64,000 nt of DNA from Brasenia schreberi. Taxonomy: Eukaryota > Streptophyta > Magnoliopsida > Nymphaeales > Cabombaceae. The DNA lies in contig JAYKKT010000073.1 of NCBI GenBank assembly GCA_036023115.1, forward strand, positions 14,791,001 through 14,855,000, in the 5' to 3' direction. Made by a program: the position numbers and the translations under genes. This document shows, piece by piece, positions 23,601 to 33,910 of the stretch (position 1 is its first letter; every line of letters begins with the position of its first letter). The notes under the pieces were generated by a model, which saw nothing but the letters and a program-made list of their open reading frames with translations, had not been told where the DNA came from and did no database searches.

Positions 23601-25602
23601 ACTAGACCAAATTGTGACCGAAAGCATTAGACTCTCACAGACATTTATAGGGATTTGATCACCAGACGCCATCAAAACTGAACATGTTGCTGGGCCCAGT
23701 GCCAACAGACGACTACCCAAACTGATTTTCACCCCTAACCTACTGGTCATTAAGTAAATGATTGACTAATGTACATTTTAGTTACTCAACATCAATGTCC
23801 CTCCAAGTCGACTCATTGAAAGTTAATCGTGTTTTTTTGTTTGAGAAAATTGGAATAGTTTGATGCTCAAAAGGGCCATCGAAATGTGAAACATAATTTG
23901 CAGTAGGATGCAAACTGAAAATGGAGAAGTAGAAAGGACAAAGATGGAAGTATATAGCAAAGCAATCTTACTGCAGCTTCCATGAAATCTTTAGGCCGCT
24001 TCATTCTAACCACTGTCCCAGCAAATGAATTGCCATCAAAAGACAGAGCTGTGGTTGCATCTTCAGGGGTGAGGAACTCCAAAAGGGCCCGATTCTTCTC
24101 GTGATTTACCTAAAGAAAGATGAACCAGACCCATAAATATGCTAAAGATGGACCTACCATACTTTACCAAGTAAATATAGCACACCCACCATACAGCTGA
24201 TGCATGGTTGCCTTCCTTGAATATGGTTTCCACCAGAAGACAGCAGAAATTTATTGAAAAATTCAATTAACTCATTATCAGAAGTTGATGGTGGTGTATT
24301 TTCGACATAAAGCCTCCTTGATGGACGAGTTGCTTGCGTTAGCTGAACAGCATCTTCTGGAGCATTATTCCCTCTTGAGGACACAGCAATTGCGGTAGAA
24401 GCAGGATATGGGTTTGGAGCAGTTGATATGACAGGGGATACTGTAGGAAAACTCAACAGAGAGGAGTTCAAGGAAGCTAGAGCGGCAACAGAAGCGCCAT
24501 TTTCTGCACCAGCAGGCTTGACATCCCAAGTAGCACTTCTCCTTTCAGGTGAGTGAACTGTTGGAGAAGGAGTTCTAACAGCTGCCTCACTTCTTCTCTT
24601 TCTTGGCGAATAGCCACCAATTCCATTATCACCATATTGCCGATAATGTCCTCCAGACCCATAACTGTTTCTTCTACTTTTATCTACTTCATGAAGTTTT
24701 CGGCCATGCTTCTCCTTATAGGAATAGTAAGATGAGTCATCATATTCTCTCTCACGGTAAGATATGCGCTTTTGTTTCTTTGGAGAAGCTGAAAGTGATC
24801 TATCTCTGGTTCTATGGGGGTCTCGGTGTTCTCGACTTGATGACCTCCTCCGTTTTGACCTTGTTTCTTCTCGAGAGGCATCCCGGGGAATCTTAGATGA
24901 GATCATCTTTCTGCCTTTTCTATCAGAATAGGAGTCATCTTGCCCTCTGTGAGAAGCATGCTTCTTAGCATCATTCCCTTCGACTTCCACTTTCCTGTTG
25001 TCAACACTGGCATATTGGTCAGCTTGATGTCTCCTTTTGCTTTCTCTGTTGCCCACTCTTACTGAATCTCTACCCATATCACCAATCATGGATTTTAATC
25101 TCACCTCTCTGTCTTGTGTCTTCTCAGCATCAGTTCTAGAACCTACATGATGGACTTCCTTTCTTTGACGGTGGCTTATCCTGTTTTCATCTGTATGCCC
25201 TCGATCTTTACTCTTCTCTTTGTGAGATACTACCTTAAATGAGGAGTCGACATCAAGAATTTCCTTCTGTTTGCGTTTAAAGGAACCATCTTGCACCATT
25301 TCCTTGGTATTGTTGGATTTATTTCTTATGGAATCAATTATGTTGGGCTTTTTTACATTTTCACCAGAATTAGTATGTCTACCTGTACCAGATCCTGCGA
25401 GATCACAAGCATTTTCACCAGCTCTGACATCTAGTGTCATTTTTAAGTCTGTAATTTCTGTACTAGCTACCATTTTTTCCCTTTCTCTTCTTCGCAGAAT
25501 ATCATCCGTGCTAAAAGGTCTTGTACGAGCTGCGGTGCCTTCACTATTTTCTGGAGATAATTCATTTCCAGATTTGGTTCTCAGTTTGTCAGGTCTAGCC
25601 AT
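2642..25602 (-). CDS. U2AF65-like splicing factor (RS region, RRM1, RRM2, UHM), nine coding exons, intact
   Basis: Exons (minus strand): 25602-24190, 24109-23972, 19997-19926, 17958-17917, 17677-17591, 5203-5096, 4997-4920, 4765-4689, 3545-2642. All eight introns are GT-AG and the phases join without a stop, giving 972 aa. Residues 1-427 are Arg/Ser/Lys/Glu-rich (RS-like, with an [14 protein letters not shown] motif). RRM1 spans about 428-517 (RNP2 LYVENT, RNP1 RALLEFL) and RRM2 about 542-620 (RNP2 IFIGGI, RNP1 CAFLEY). The third RRM is UHM-like, starting near 640, with its C-terminal part ([10 protein letters not shown], then RLF as the UHM Arg-X-Phe) at 920-972. About 235 acidic residues split the UHM, as I recall for plant relatives such as Arabidopsis At2g33435. 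U2AF65 proteins bind the polypyrimidine tract and recruit U2 snRNP in the nucleus. The ATG at 25602 is the first methionine; upstream in-frame sequence starts only with TTG. Introns 2, 3, 5 and 8 hold transposons. The fifth (5204-17590) is 12.4 kb. Family assignment is firm; the exact orthologue is inferred. Confidence 0.87.
3757..3996 (+). mobile_element. 5'-truncated RTE LINE, 3' end only
   Basis: This matches the last ~230 bp of the LINE at 36,854-40,266: the codons for the RSKEEPVRR and KRGRGRP type motifs, the WKETIKNDL segment, the VADPV terminus, and a TAG/TTG repeat tail. It lies antisense in the last intron (3546-4688) of the U2AF65-like gene. 5' truncation is typical of target-primed reverse transcription. 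No clear TSD was seen. Confidence 0.85.
4060..4200 (+). other. Possible LTR-like fragment
   Basis: TGTATAAATAAGGG followed by a short T/C-rich stretch and TTTTACACAATAAGATG resembles the TATA box, R and polyadenylation region of plant LTR retrotransposons. No second LTR, PBS or coding sequence was found, so this is only a suggestion. Confidence 0.25.
6161..6540 (+). mobile_element. 5'-truncated RTE LINE, 3' end
   Basis: This begins in the LINE sequence for the EMKMLRWM segment and runs to the VADP-like terminus and a (GTT)n tail. Stops and frame changes make it non-coding. It is antisense in the 12.4-kb intron of the U2AF65-like gene, next to a separate larger LINE. Confidence 0.85.
8970..11491 (-). 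pseudogene. hAT transposase (BED zinc finger, DUF659-like, C-terminal dimerisation), inactivated
   Basis: It starts with MAGRGGRDS at 11491. A BED-type finger ([18 protein letters not shown]) follows, then a Ser-rich linker and the DUF659-like core ([47 protein letters not shown]). The hAT C-terminal region ([29 protein letters not shown]) is followed by an acidic tail ending at 8970. Two short introns are visible: one near 9,557-9,641 that is read through without a stop, and one between about 9,257 and 9,348. Breaks: a TGA replacing Trp just upstream of the GCTIM-ANGW segment (about 10,720), a 23-bp tandem duplication at 10,298-10,343 that shifts the frame, a TGA after the MFSSDE segment (about 10,160), and two stops in the acidic tail. 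The protein cannot be made whole. Confidence 0.88.
10298..10343. repeat. 23-bp tandem duplication inside the hAT transposase
   Basis: Two identical 23-bp units abut at 10298-10320 and 10321-10343. Because 23 is not a multiple of three, the second copy moves the transposase out of frame right after the FIYNHAFV segment. One copy alone restores the continuous frame. Confidence 0.9.
13827..14390. other. Intronic spacer, possibly decayed LTR material
   Basis: Between the LINE 5' end and the second hAT. A TATTTATAGAGTACATGAGG stretch at about 13,890-13,920 followed by a purine-rich and then a GC-rich block ending GGGCCCATTTCTAAT looks like an LTR promoter region, but no partner LTR or TSD was found. 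The rest is AT-rich. Confidence 0.3.
14390..16877 (+). mobile_element. Second, decayed hAT element related to the first
   Basis: The plus strand carries broken transposase pieces in the order expected from the intact layout: [13 protein letters not shown] (14,575), [10 protein letters not shown] (14,815), a [12 protein letters not shown] segment (15,040), KFIYNHSF (15,130), [16 protein letters not shown] (15,405), a [17 protein letters not shown] segment with CGERN-like remains (15,880-15,980), and the acidic tail ending DPRFVE (16,497). At the right end CGTATCG-like subterminal repeats (16,800-16,855) lead to ACAACATTG (16,869-16,877), a degenerate match to the CAGTGTTGT terminus of the other hAT. 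The BED finger and left terminus are missing. Many stops; inactive. Confidence 0.8.
18332..19589. mobile_element. Non-autonomous hAT-like element with CGCTATAG subterminal repeats
   Basis: It is flanked by a perfect 8-bp direct repeat TGACAAAC (18324-18331 and 19590-19597). The ends form imperfect TIRs: CTAAGTAGTTAATAGCG at the left, and CTATGTTATCAATAGCG when the right end is read on the other strand. Subterminal CGCTATAG/CCGCTA motifs are repeated at both ends (18,345-18,470; 19,515-19,580). The 1,258-bp interior contains CT-rich stretches and no transposase. TSD length and architecture fit hAT. The CTA terminus differs from the usual CA, so superfamily assignment is inference. It lies in intron 3 (17959-19925) of the U2AF65-like gene. 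Confidence 0.72.
21585..21795 (+). mobile_element. Short RTE derivative, copy 2 (different junction)
   Basis: The LINE 5' head (GGTGATCCCCCTTGCATGG to about 21,706) joins directly to the last ~90 bp of the LINE (TAGGGCTCTGTGGAAACAAA to the GTTGTTGTTG tail). Both sides share ATGA at the join, so this copy may have arisen by microhomology-mediated deletion independently of copies 1 and 3. It lies in intron 2 of the U2AF65-like gene. Confidence 0.75.
22776..22941. repeat. Tandem duplication of 83 bp
   Basis: Units at 22776-22858 and 22859-22941 differ at only a few positions (for example CGATATC versus CAATATC). There is no coding sense. It lies in intron 2 of the U2AF65-like gene. Confidence 0.9.
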
Positions 25603-27130
25603 CTCTGTGACTAAAACAAATGGCAACTACTGCAAGCACAGTTGATGACTGAAGGAAGTGGAAATCGTTTGGATCAAACCATCCTGAAAACCACAAACAA
25701 ATTTAAGCAAATATACTCAGAATGTGTACCTGATAAACAACATTCAATCCTCAGGAAACAGTCCACTGATCTTGCAATCCATTTGTACTATATATATTAT
25801 ATATAACATAACATTTTATACGGCAGTTCACATGTATACAAGACAGACAATTTTATACGGCAGTTCACATGTATACAAGATAGACAATTTACGAGAAGCA
25901 TATAGCAACATTGCTCCATTAAAATTGGCTCATACAAACATCACAAAGACCAGGATATAAGATTCCCAAAAGAACATAGCCGAAATCAAGAGTGTGGAAC
26001 CACAAGACATGAACCTTCCAGTGTCTCTTGAAAGCTACCCACTTTTAAATATCCAAGTAGGCTAAAAAGTACATACAAATAGCTACTAAGAGAATATCAT
26101 AGCAGAGCCAAACTACCAAAACTTGGCAATACAACTACCAGCAAGATAACTACATGAACCTCATCTAAGTACGAAAATATAATCAGATATACATACCTTC
26201 ATAGAATCAGGAAATTACCACCGTAAGCTTCGGATATATGCACACAATTACTGCACCAGCATGGACAATCCCATACCCGACACTGAAGGCAAATACTTAA
26301 AGCATGATAAATAAAATATGCTAAACAATGCCAAACATAAATAGCATAGCATTTGCAATCTAATTTCTGAATGCTGTTGAAAGAAAAATTAAATACGAAT
26401 TAGGGACATAAAACTGAGAAGAGGGGTTCGGAAATGTGGTTTGCGTAGGACTTGTGTTAGTAACAAGTCTACCCTTTCTTGCCCTAAAGTATTCGTACAC
26501 ATATTTCTATTGAAAAAGGAATTACTCGTTTGTTTTTTCTCATCTAGTCCTGCAGCATGCCAACATGCTAACTCTTAGTTGTTCCGGTTCCGAAAACTTA
26601 AACACGCACGCGCGCGCGCACACACAAAAAGACAGAATCGAGCCAAGTGCATCTCTTAACAAAGAAAGCTCATAGCATTATCGACAAGTATATCCCATCA
26701 ATATTGGACCGAAACGAATTTGGATTCACATCGAACTTATGACCATCGAATTGCGGAGTTCATGGTACAGATATTGCATTCAAAAGAAGGTTAAAATCCA
26801 AATATTCTCAAAAGAGAATTCATCCACCACTCGGTGCAACAATGTGTCGAACTTCCCTGGCATTCCGTACTAAGAAACCATCACATAAGAAACTCAATCC
26901 AGCAAAAGAGAGCAACTAACACCCGTTTATTTCACGCAAGAAGAAGCATACAGCAACCTTAGATTAAGTGCAAGTGAACGGTTAAGGAAGAGAGAGAGAG
27001 AGAAGAGACGGTTAACACCGGAAAACCTCTACCGAAGAAGCCGTTTGCAGCATCCTTGCGGGAAGACGTGCTCCGGAACCGGAGAAAGTCGCCACTCAGC
27101 GAGAGAGAACGGACCGGAGGGCGATGGTTC
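25603..27130 (-). other. 5' leader and probable 5'-UTR intron of the U2AF65-like gene
   Basis: A canonical acceptor (TTTTCAG before 25683) lies just upstream of the ATG, so 25683-25603 is probably the end of the 5' UTR. GC-richer sequence at about 27,000-27,130 looks like a first non-coding exon, which would make the intervening ~1.3 kb a leader intron. No donor was fixed with confidence. The core promoter should lie above 27,130; no clear TATA box was assigned. Confidence 0.4.
25814..25887. repeat. Tandem duplication of 37 bp in the 5' leader region
   Basis: Units begin with TTTTATACGGCAGTTCAC at 25814 and 25851 and are nearly identical. They lie in the probable leader intron of the U2AF65-like gene. 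Confidence 0.85.
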
Positions 27131-27821
27131 CTTGTCCTGCCCGACCCTGGACACCAGTACCGTAGGGTATTGATGGGTCAATTTGGATCCGGATCCAACT
27201 CCAAGGGAACGTGATCAAATAGGTGTAACGAAATCAGGTCTGACCCGAACCAATCATGGATGACCGTACCCAAGTCGTGTTTGGATATATATATACTGGT
27301 ATATGCTAGTACACTTAAGTGTTAAGAAATCTAAACAAATCTCAATTATCTTAAAAGTATTCATGTGAAATTTCAACCTTTCATCATCAAAGATGACGGT
27401 TGAGATTTGTTTGAATTTGGTATCACCTAAGTTTATTAGCCTATAACAATTGATCTCTCTCTATATATATTTATAAAAAAAATTAGACCATATCCACCAT
27501 TGACATACTAATTCATGTCCTTGTGGCATAAATATAATTTAAAAATCTTTTAAGAGTTTTAAAAGTATATGAATGACAATATTATTATACTCTTACTCTA
27601 AAAAGTAATGATCACTGTATATATATGTGTGTGATGATGTCTTGAGTGCATAGTATATTTTGGGTGTATAATCTTGCACCAACATCTTTATCATTAAATC
27701 TTTTATATAAATAGACATTTAAAACACTTATATTTAATACACTCATGTGCATTAGATGTAAGTACAAAGGAATTCAAATCTACCCTATCGATCTCAAAGA
27801 TACAGTGAAAATGTTTGTAGA

Positions 27822-28000
27822 AGATTATACACCAAAATGCATTATGGAACTAAAACTCTATAATGGAGAAGATGTTGATGCAAGATTATGCACTAAAATG
27901 CATTATAGAACTAAAACTCTATCTCTCTCTATAACAATGAAGATGTTGATGTAAGATTATGCACCAAAATAAATTTTGCCGCTAAGATTCTCTCTCTCCC
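27822..28000. repeat. Three-unit degenerate repeat (61-71 bp)
   Basis: AGATTATACACCAAAATGC-like units start at 27822, 27883 and 27954, each followed by a CTAAAACTCT-type segment. The third is the most diverged. Intergenic, not coding. Confidence 0.75.
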
Positions 28001-28215
28001 CTCATCTCTCTCTAAATATATAGAGAGAGAACGAGAATGTAGTAAATAAGCACATCTAAGCATGATACTTTATGTGAGTACACTAAATGCCCTTAGTACT
28101 ATTTTGTTTTTCTTTAATATCTCATTCCTTGATCTTAAAGATCGAAGAGTTTACCTCTTTAACAATATTTTAGCATGAATGCATATGCACATGGACTATG
28201 CTCTTATATATATAG

Positions 28216-28217
<2 letters not shown>

Positions 28218-28310
<93 letters not shown>
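28218..28310. repeat. Compound (CT)n(TA)n microsatellite
   Basis: A pure CT run to about 28,252 is followed by a pure TA run to 28,310. ORFs translated through it are low-complexity artefacts. Confidence 0.95.
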
Positions 28311-28313
<3 letters not shown>

Positions 28314-28842
28314 CTACTTAACATATACCAGTTTCTTCTTTATTTGAATCTTTTATTTATTATCCTTTCAAAGTTTCTTTAGCAGAGTTTTCCTTATTTT
28401 TCCTCACCTTTTCTTTTGGTTTAGTGTCGATTTGATATAACTTTTTTTCAGGTACAATCAAGTCTACACTAACCTGATAAAATCGATTCGGACTAAATGC
28501 CTCGAAAAATGGAACGACTAAGGTTCAATCTGTTTTTAACCAAAACGAAAACTAACCCGGTCCATGAATATGACTTGCCACCCCAGGATTAAGGTTTGGT
28601 AAAAAAATGGATTCATTTAGCGATCCAAGTTAGACCCATTATATCAGATTACCCTTGAGATCCGACTAATATGTGGAATCTCGTGAAATACTTAGGTGGC
28701 ATAGGTTCCTGATCCCCAATGTTCAAATGAAAAATACTCACAAAAAGAAAAATCAAACGAAAAATACAAACCAGTATTTTGTTTAAGGTCTCAAAAGTAT
28801 GGGAATGTAAAATATTATCATATGTTTTGAGTTAAAATGCTA

Positions 28843-29735
28843 TTATTATACAAAATCAAGCACAATGGCAACTGAGAATTCAAATAGCTAGCTCCACTTG
28901 GACATGGCCGGTTTCGGTTACTCGGAACCTAAAACTATAACCAAATCAGCTCGAAACCAGTTTCAAATCTGTCATTTCCAGGATGGTTACGATTCTGGTT
29001 CCCATGCTGGTTTCGAGGCAGTTATTCGGTAACTTATATCAGTTTAAAGTTAAAACTCAATGACATTAATTAATATTAATTAAGGATTTATCATTACATA
29101 AAATTATCATATATACACTTAAATCATTAACTCTGTTCATGTAAGGGATCACCGGTCGGTCCCAAGCCCGAATAAAGGAGGAGGGTTGCGTTAGGCTTCC
29201 GACAACCAGCGTAAAACTTTGTCAGACTTAACATGGATTCTAAACAAATAAAAAATCCATGTAACCAACCCCATTAACCAACCCCATCTAGTATTGAAAA
29301 GTCTTAGTTGTAGTAGTACACTTAAATCACAATGACTTTAAATTTAAATATACATGTTACAAGTAGTATAATATTTAATATTATACAAAACCAATGACAA
29401 TGGCAACTGAGAATTCAAATAGCTAGCTCCACTTGGATATGGCCGGTTTCGGTTGCCTCGGAACCTAAAACTATAACTTAATCAGCCCGAAACCAGTTTC
29501 GAATCAGTCATTTCCAGGCTGGTTATGATTCTGGTTCCCATGCTGGGTTTGAGGCAGTTATGCTTTCATTCATTCGGTAACTTATATTTGTATTATCGTC
29601 TATTCAATTTAAAGTTAAAACTCAATGACATGACATTAACATTAATTAAGTATTTATCATTACATAAAATTACCATACACTTAAACCACAATGACTTTGA
29701 AATTTAAATATACATGTAACAAGTAGTAGAATATG
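28843..29735. repeat. Segmental tandem duplication (~340 bp units)
   Basis: Copy 1 (28843 to about 29377, interrupted by the 190-bp RTE derivative) and copy 2 (about 29378-29735) share long matches such as GGCAACTGAGAATTCAAATA and CCATGCTGG in the same order. They end with matching AAATATACATG and ACAAGTAGTA segments. Copy 2 lacks the insertion and so shows the pre-insertion site. Confidence 0.85.
29127..29316 (+). mobile_element. Short RTE derivative, copy 3, with 13-bp TSD
   Basis: The LINE 5' head is fused to the LINE 3' tail with the same A-rich junction as copy 1. It is flanked by the direct repeat TACACTTAAATCA (29114-29126 and 29317-29329). The duplicated neighbour at about 29,676-29,690 holds the same flank uninterrupted, so the insertion and its ends are well defined. 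Total length is 190 bp with no coding capacity. It must have been moved by another element's enzymes, most simply the RTE LINE; that is inference. Confidence 0.88.
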
Positions 29736-30609
29736 TTTACAATCGTAGGCATATTCTAACACGTACACTCATATATTATTACATTTGTACATATATGAGA
29801 AAAATAAACTAAATAATAGGCTTGACTTTTATTAACTTACCTTTGAATTAAGCCTTGTCCGTATTCTCTCGGATGAAGAGGAATTAAAGCTCGTATAGTT
29901 ATCACTCACCTTGGAACCCCTTATCCCAAGTCTAAATTATGAACATCGATGTCTTGATCTCAATATCGCTCCATGCTTGTCCGTGACAATGTCAATGGTA
30001 CCATAATAATTACTTCTTTAGTAATATAAACATTTTTTAGTGTATATCAATTACTATTTCTTTGTATTCAATACCTTACTCTTATACAATGGTCTATATA
30101 AGCTTAAACTTTCAACATCTCAACATGTAAATTGAATTGATGGTATCTAATATATTTTCATTTGCATTAAAAATATGTTCCACGATGTTGTAAAAAAATA
30201 TTTTAGTAATTAAAGATAAAATATGATAAGTAACTGGATGTCCTTTGCATCATTTTAAATTTACAAACATTTCTCCACCCTCGTCGTATCAAAATCTGAA
30301 TGAATTATAATGAATCGCAATATGTATCTCGAATTTAGTTGAATCCATATATTATGGATGCTTGTTGACTCATAATTTCAAAACATGACAAAAAAACTTA
30401 TTATCATCAAAATATGAGGATGTGTTATTGTTGCTGCTTTCTTCTTCTTCCTATGAAACCAGATGAATATTTGTAAAACTACAATCTCTATATAATTATG
30501 AGCCCTCAAACCTTGCATATGCCAGTCTTCATTTGGGTTGAAAGGTGTTATTTTTCTACTAGGGATCCACCATATGAGCTTACGTTCATCTTGACTTTTT
30601 TTTGTTTTT
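29736..30609. other. Intergenic, no gene seen
   Basis: AT-rich sequence without recognisable coding or mobile features. Confidence 0.4.
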
Positions 30610-30725
30610 TTGGAATTACAAATGGGAGGACGAAGTGGTGCACACCCGGGGAATCAAACTCACATCCTGCATCTTGTGGAGTGAAGTCCCTGCCAGGGAT
30701 GGACTAGCACCCTGGGTGCTCCTTC
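30610..30725 (-). mobile_element. Possible tRNA-derived SINE fragment
   Basis: Read on the minus strand, GAGTTTGATTCCCC (30648-30661) fits a Pol III B box. It lies ~50 bp after GGTGCTAGTCC, a weak A-box candidate. Similar GAGTTCRA motifs occur at 6,924, 48,141, 58,559 and 60,150. No TSD or A-tail was defined. Confidence 0.35.
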
Positions 30726-30920
30726 ATGTGGCAGACCTAAGGTAAGTTAGTTCCCATGATTCTGCTGTTAGTGATGTTTATGAATTATATTGGGCGTGAA
30801 TGGCGGACTAAGAATCCTCTTCGAGTGGCATACTTGTATTTCAGGTGAGATGCACTTGTATTTCAAGTTCACGTTTTTTTTTTTATGTACAGTGATGGAT
30901 CAAGAATTTTTTAAAATTTG

Positions 30921-31182
30921 AGTGAGGTTTATGCTTCTACTGCCAATCGCTAAAGAAAAAAAAGAAGAAAACTGATGTTTAAGAGACAAGCTTTCCTTGT
31001 TCGGGTATCAAATAGAAAGAAGTTCTAAAGCATCCAAACTTTCCATTTTAGAGTGAGGTTTATGCTTCTACTGCCAATCGCTAAAGAAAAAAAAGAAGAA
31101 AACTGATGTTTAAGAGACAAGCTTTCCTTGTTCGGGTATCAAATAGAAAGAAGTTCTAAAGCATCCAAACTTTCCATTTTAG
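30921..31182. repeat. Perfect-looking tandem duplication of 131 bp
   Basis: Units 30921-31051 and 31052-31182 appear identical by eye over their full length. Either a very recent duplication or an assembly artefact. Confidence 0.92.
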
Positions 31183-31659
31183 AGTTTTCAGCCTTATTAC
31201 ACTTTCGTAAAAGGATCCTGCCCAAGATTGGAAAGGTATCCTCCAACATAAGTGTCCATCACTGCTATCTTACCCAAGTCAGTCTGCCAAGCAGATGACC
31301 GCCACAAGGGCAGATCAAATACAGAGCTTCCTGAAAAGATAAACTGGTTTGACAATTAGATTTTATTTATGGTTTTTAAAATTTTGTTTAAAATAAACCA
31401 CTCTATTCGATGAGGTTCGTCTAATTGCTGCATAATCATTCAAAAAAGGTACCAATAGTGTGATTATCGAAATTAATATCTAAACTATGAAGACAATTAG
31501 AGTGTAATTCTCGAAATTAGTCCATTTTCATTATATCAACCTTCACTTGTTTATTTTGTAGTTATATGCTTGGTCAAATTAGCTAAATTGGAGATAAGAA
31601 AGTCTTACAAGGATCATCCCCTGGTTTCCGGACGTCTATATAATTGTATATTATATAAT

Positions 31660-31826
31660 AGATGGTTCGGTTTGGTTCTCAATGTTTAGTTCCATAGTTA
31701 GAATCGTGAACCAAACCATGAGATTTTTTGTTCTTTTACAATTGAACCAAACCAAACCGGATAACATTTGGAACCGAACCAACCACCAATTTGTTTCAGT
31801 TTCATCAGTTCCGTGAACACCCCCTA
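31660..31826. repeat. MITE-like remnant with GGTTCGGTTTGG repeats
   Basis: GGTTCGGTTTGGTTC at the left and GAACCGAACC-type motifs inside are followed by GTGAACACCCCCTA at the right. The right end resembles the terminus of the element at 48465-48976, but a left TIR is not visible. Confidence 0.4.
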
Positions 31827-32186
31827 AGAGACACTTGAATGAATAGATTAATTATGGTTTCTCTTAAATTGTTGACCAGATATAACTTGCAATGTCTTTA
31901 TTTTGTTGTGTTTTGATGATTAATTAAATCATTGGTTATCATGAAGTCCAATCAGTAAATCATGATTTCCTTATGATAACACTTTCTCGAGGACGAGTTT
32001 AGATATCTAGGCAACTGGTACAAACATGATGAGTGCCTCATTGAACTTTTCAGTACTAATACATTCTTGATCATGTGATACCGGCGACCAAGATGTTAAA
32101 AAACACGAATTGCTAAAAACAGCGAGGAAGAACACATCAACGGATCTTGATGAGCAATTATATATGTCCACAGCTTCTCATCTTCA

Positions 32187-32567
32187 TCATTGATGGTTTA
32201 TATCAGATGAATCATCAGTCGGGGGTTGAAGAAAAGATCGCGGAGGCAGCAGCCCAAGGTACTCATGAGGGGCCTGAGTGAAGTATGAATAAGGCGAGTC
32301 CTTGTGATAAAACTGACGATAATATGGCTCATCATTAGTAGTGGCAGAAGGTGGTGGTGGTGGCAGTACTAGTGTACAGTGTCGGTACCTAGCTTGTTCG
32401 CTTTCGCTGGCAATGTGATAGACCTGAGAATCACGGGCCATGTCACGGCGATAAGCTTCATAAGCGATCCCCAGTTGTTCTTGCAAATAAGTTGGATTGT
32501 AGTGATGCTGTGGCTGGGGAGTGGAAGCTGGTTGAGACTGATATGCGTCGCTTCTTCTCTTCTCCAT
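32187..32567 (-). CDS. Hypothetical 126-aa Gln/Pro/Tyr-rich protein
   Basis: An ORF starting MEKRRSDAYQSQ with Gln/His/Pro-rich sequence, a Pro-rich run (LPPPPPS) near residue 70, and several Tyr residues; it ends DDSSDINHQ. No domain is recognised. The bias toward a structured start, proline tracts and an acidic/Ser end is compatible with a real small gene or the last exon of a larger one. A GGGTAAGT just upstream of the ATG (minus strand) resembles a splice donor, which argues against a simple single-exon gene. No neighbour supports a function. Treat as unproven. Confidence 0.35.
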   Translation of the reverse strand: MEKRRSDAYQSQPASTPQPQHHYNPTYLQEQLGIAYEAYRRDMARDSQVYHIASESEQARYRHCTLVLPPPPPSATTNDEPYYRQFYHKDSPYSYFTQAPHEYLGLLPPRSFLQPPTDDSSDINHQ

Positions 32568-33910
32568 GCTTGTGATACTTACCCATCTTCAGCCTATTGG
32601 CTTATAAACGTTCCTTAAAGCTAAAATAAGAAAATGATGCTCCAGGAGCAAATATAATTGGAAGTAAGAATCGTTGGGATATCACTTGGGAGAAGCAAAA
32701 GTTGGTAAGCACAAGATACTCCCACAAGGCAGACCAGTGGCAGACCTATTGAAGGGCAACATGAGGCGGCCGCCTCACCCAAAATCTAAAAACATCCGAA
32801 AAGATCTATACATAACAGTCATATATTTGCCGAAATTTATATAGACGGCCTCGCCTGAAATTCTGATACGATAGGCGTGCACGAGCTCAATAAATTGCTT
32901 CAGGTTGGCTCGGTATATAGTTGTGTATGGGAATCGAGGTGTTAGAGACCGGGTGGACTGAATTTGAACCCAATTTTAGTATTGTTGGGATTGATTCGTC
33001 GAGGGTTTTTCGGTGATATATATATTAATAGTGTTCTTATGAAAAACGCCTGTTCTAAGCTTCAAAGGGTTAAGTGGGTTCAGTCAAACTGGGTATGGTT
33101 TGGATCTGGAATAAATCAACAGCGATCTAGAAACCAAACACGAGTTACTCGTTGTGAAACACTGCTGGTTTCCGGAGAGCTTTCACAGAGGAAAGAAGGG
33201 GGAAATATATTGGGTTAAGAGACAACAGGATGGCTTGGGCAGGTCGCCGGCTGAAAGCGTCTGGATGGCAACATCGATGGTGTTTCCCGGAGGATGGCGA
33301 CGGTTTCGGCGAGGTCACTTTTTTCTGATTGTTGGGTGGTTTTGGGAGATAAGGGTGGCACACAGAGAAGGGACAGTTATTGGCTCGGTTGAATGTGGAT
33401 ATCGGATTCTCTTGATGGTTTTCAGAAGTTGCAAGGTCTGTCACATGAAATATGTAAACTAAATGACTTAGTGTCATGGTCATGCAAATAATCATTGACA
33501 ATCTATTCGGTTGTTAACTTAATAACCCAATTAAGTCGGGAATACACGACGGTGGAATGGATAAATGTCAAGTCATGGCAGCATATGGCCATGAATATTA
33601 GTCATTAACTCTATTAAATAGCAAAATGCTATTTCCATTCACTCATTTGGAACCACCACTTCATGGCTCGTTAACGTGTATGATGGCTATAACACATACA
33701 CATGACAATCTATTTTGACAACCCTTTTGTCTATACCATGGTTGCATTTATGTAAAACGAACTAATGGTCTTTATTGCATCTTTATTGATTGCATCCAGT
33801 AATTTGACATCTATAACAGCGAATAAACTTAAACATTAACCTGTCTCAAAAAATAAAGTTTTCTCTAACTTTTTTTTCGGTGTTGAAAGAGTGGTGCTTG
33901 CTCCACCATC
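32568..33910. other. Intergenic, no gene recognised
   Basis: Short overlapping ORFs on both strands at 33,145-33,500 have no recognisable family and are probably chance. A GGCGGCCGCCTCACC palindrome-like block at about 32,764 looks like transposon debris. Confidence 0.35.

Noticed and set aside
28179..28382. 67-codon plus-strand ORF
   Set aside because: Translation of the (CT)n(TA)n microsatellite.
29101..29740. CRISPR-like repetition
   Set aside because: Two long units with one insertion in a plant genome; a segmental duplication, not an array.
33145..33501. 118-codon minus and 102-codon plus overlapping ORFs
   Set aside because: No family similarity, no splice or start context, and each is the shadow of the other.
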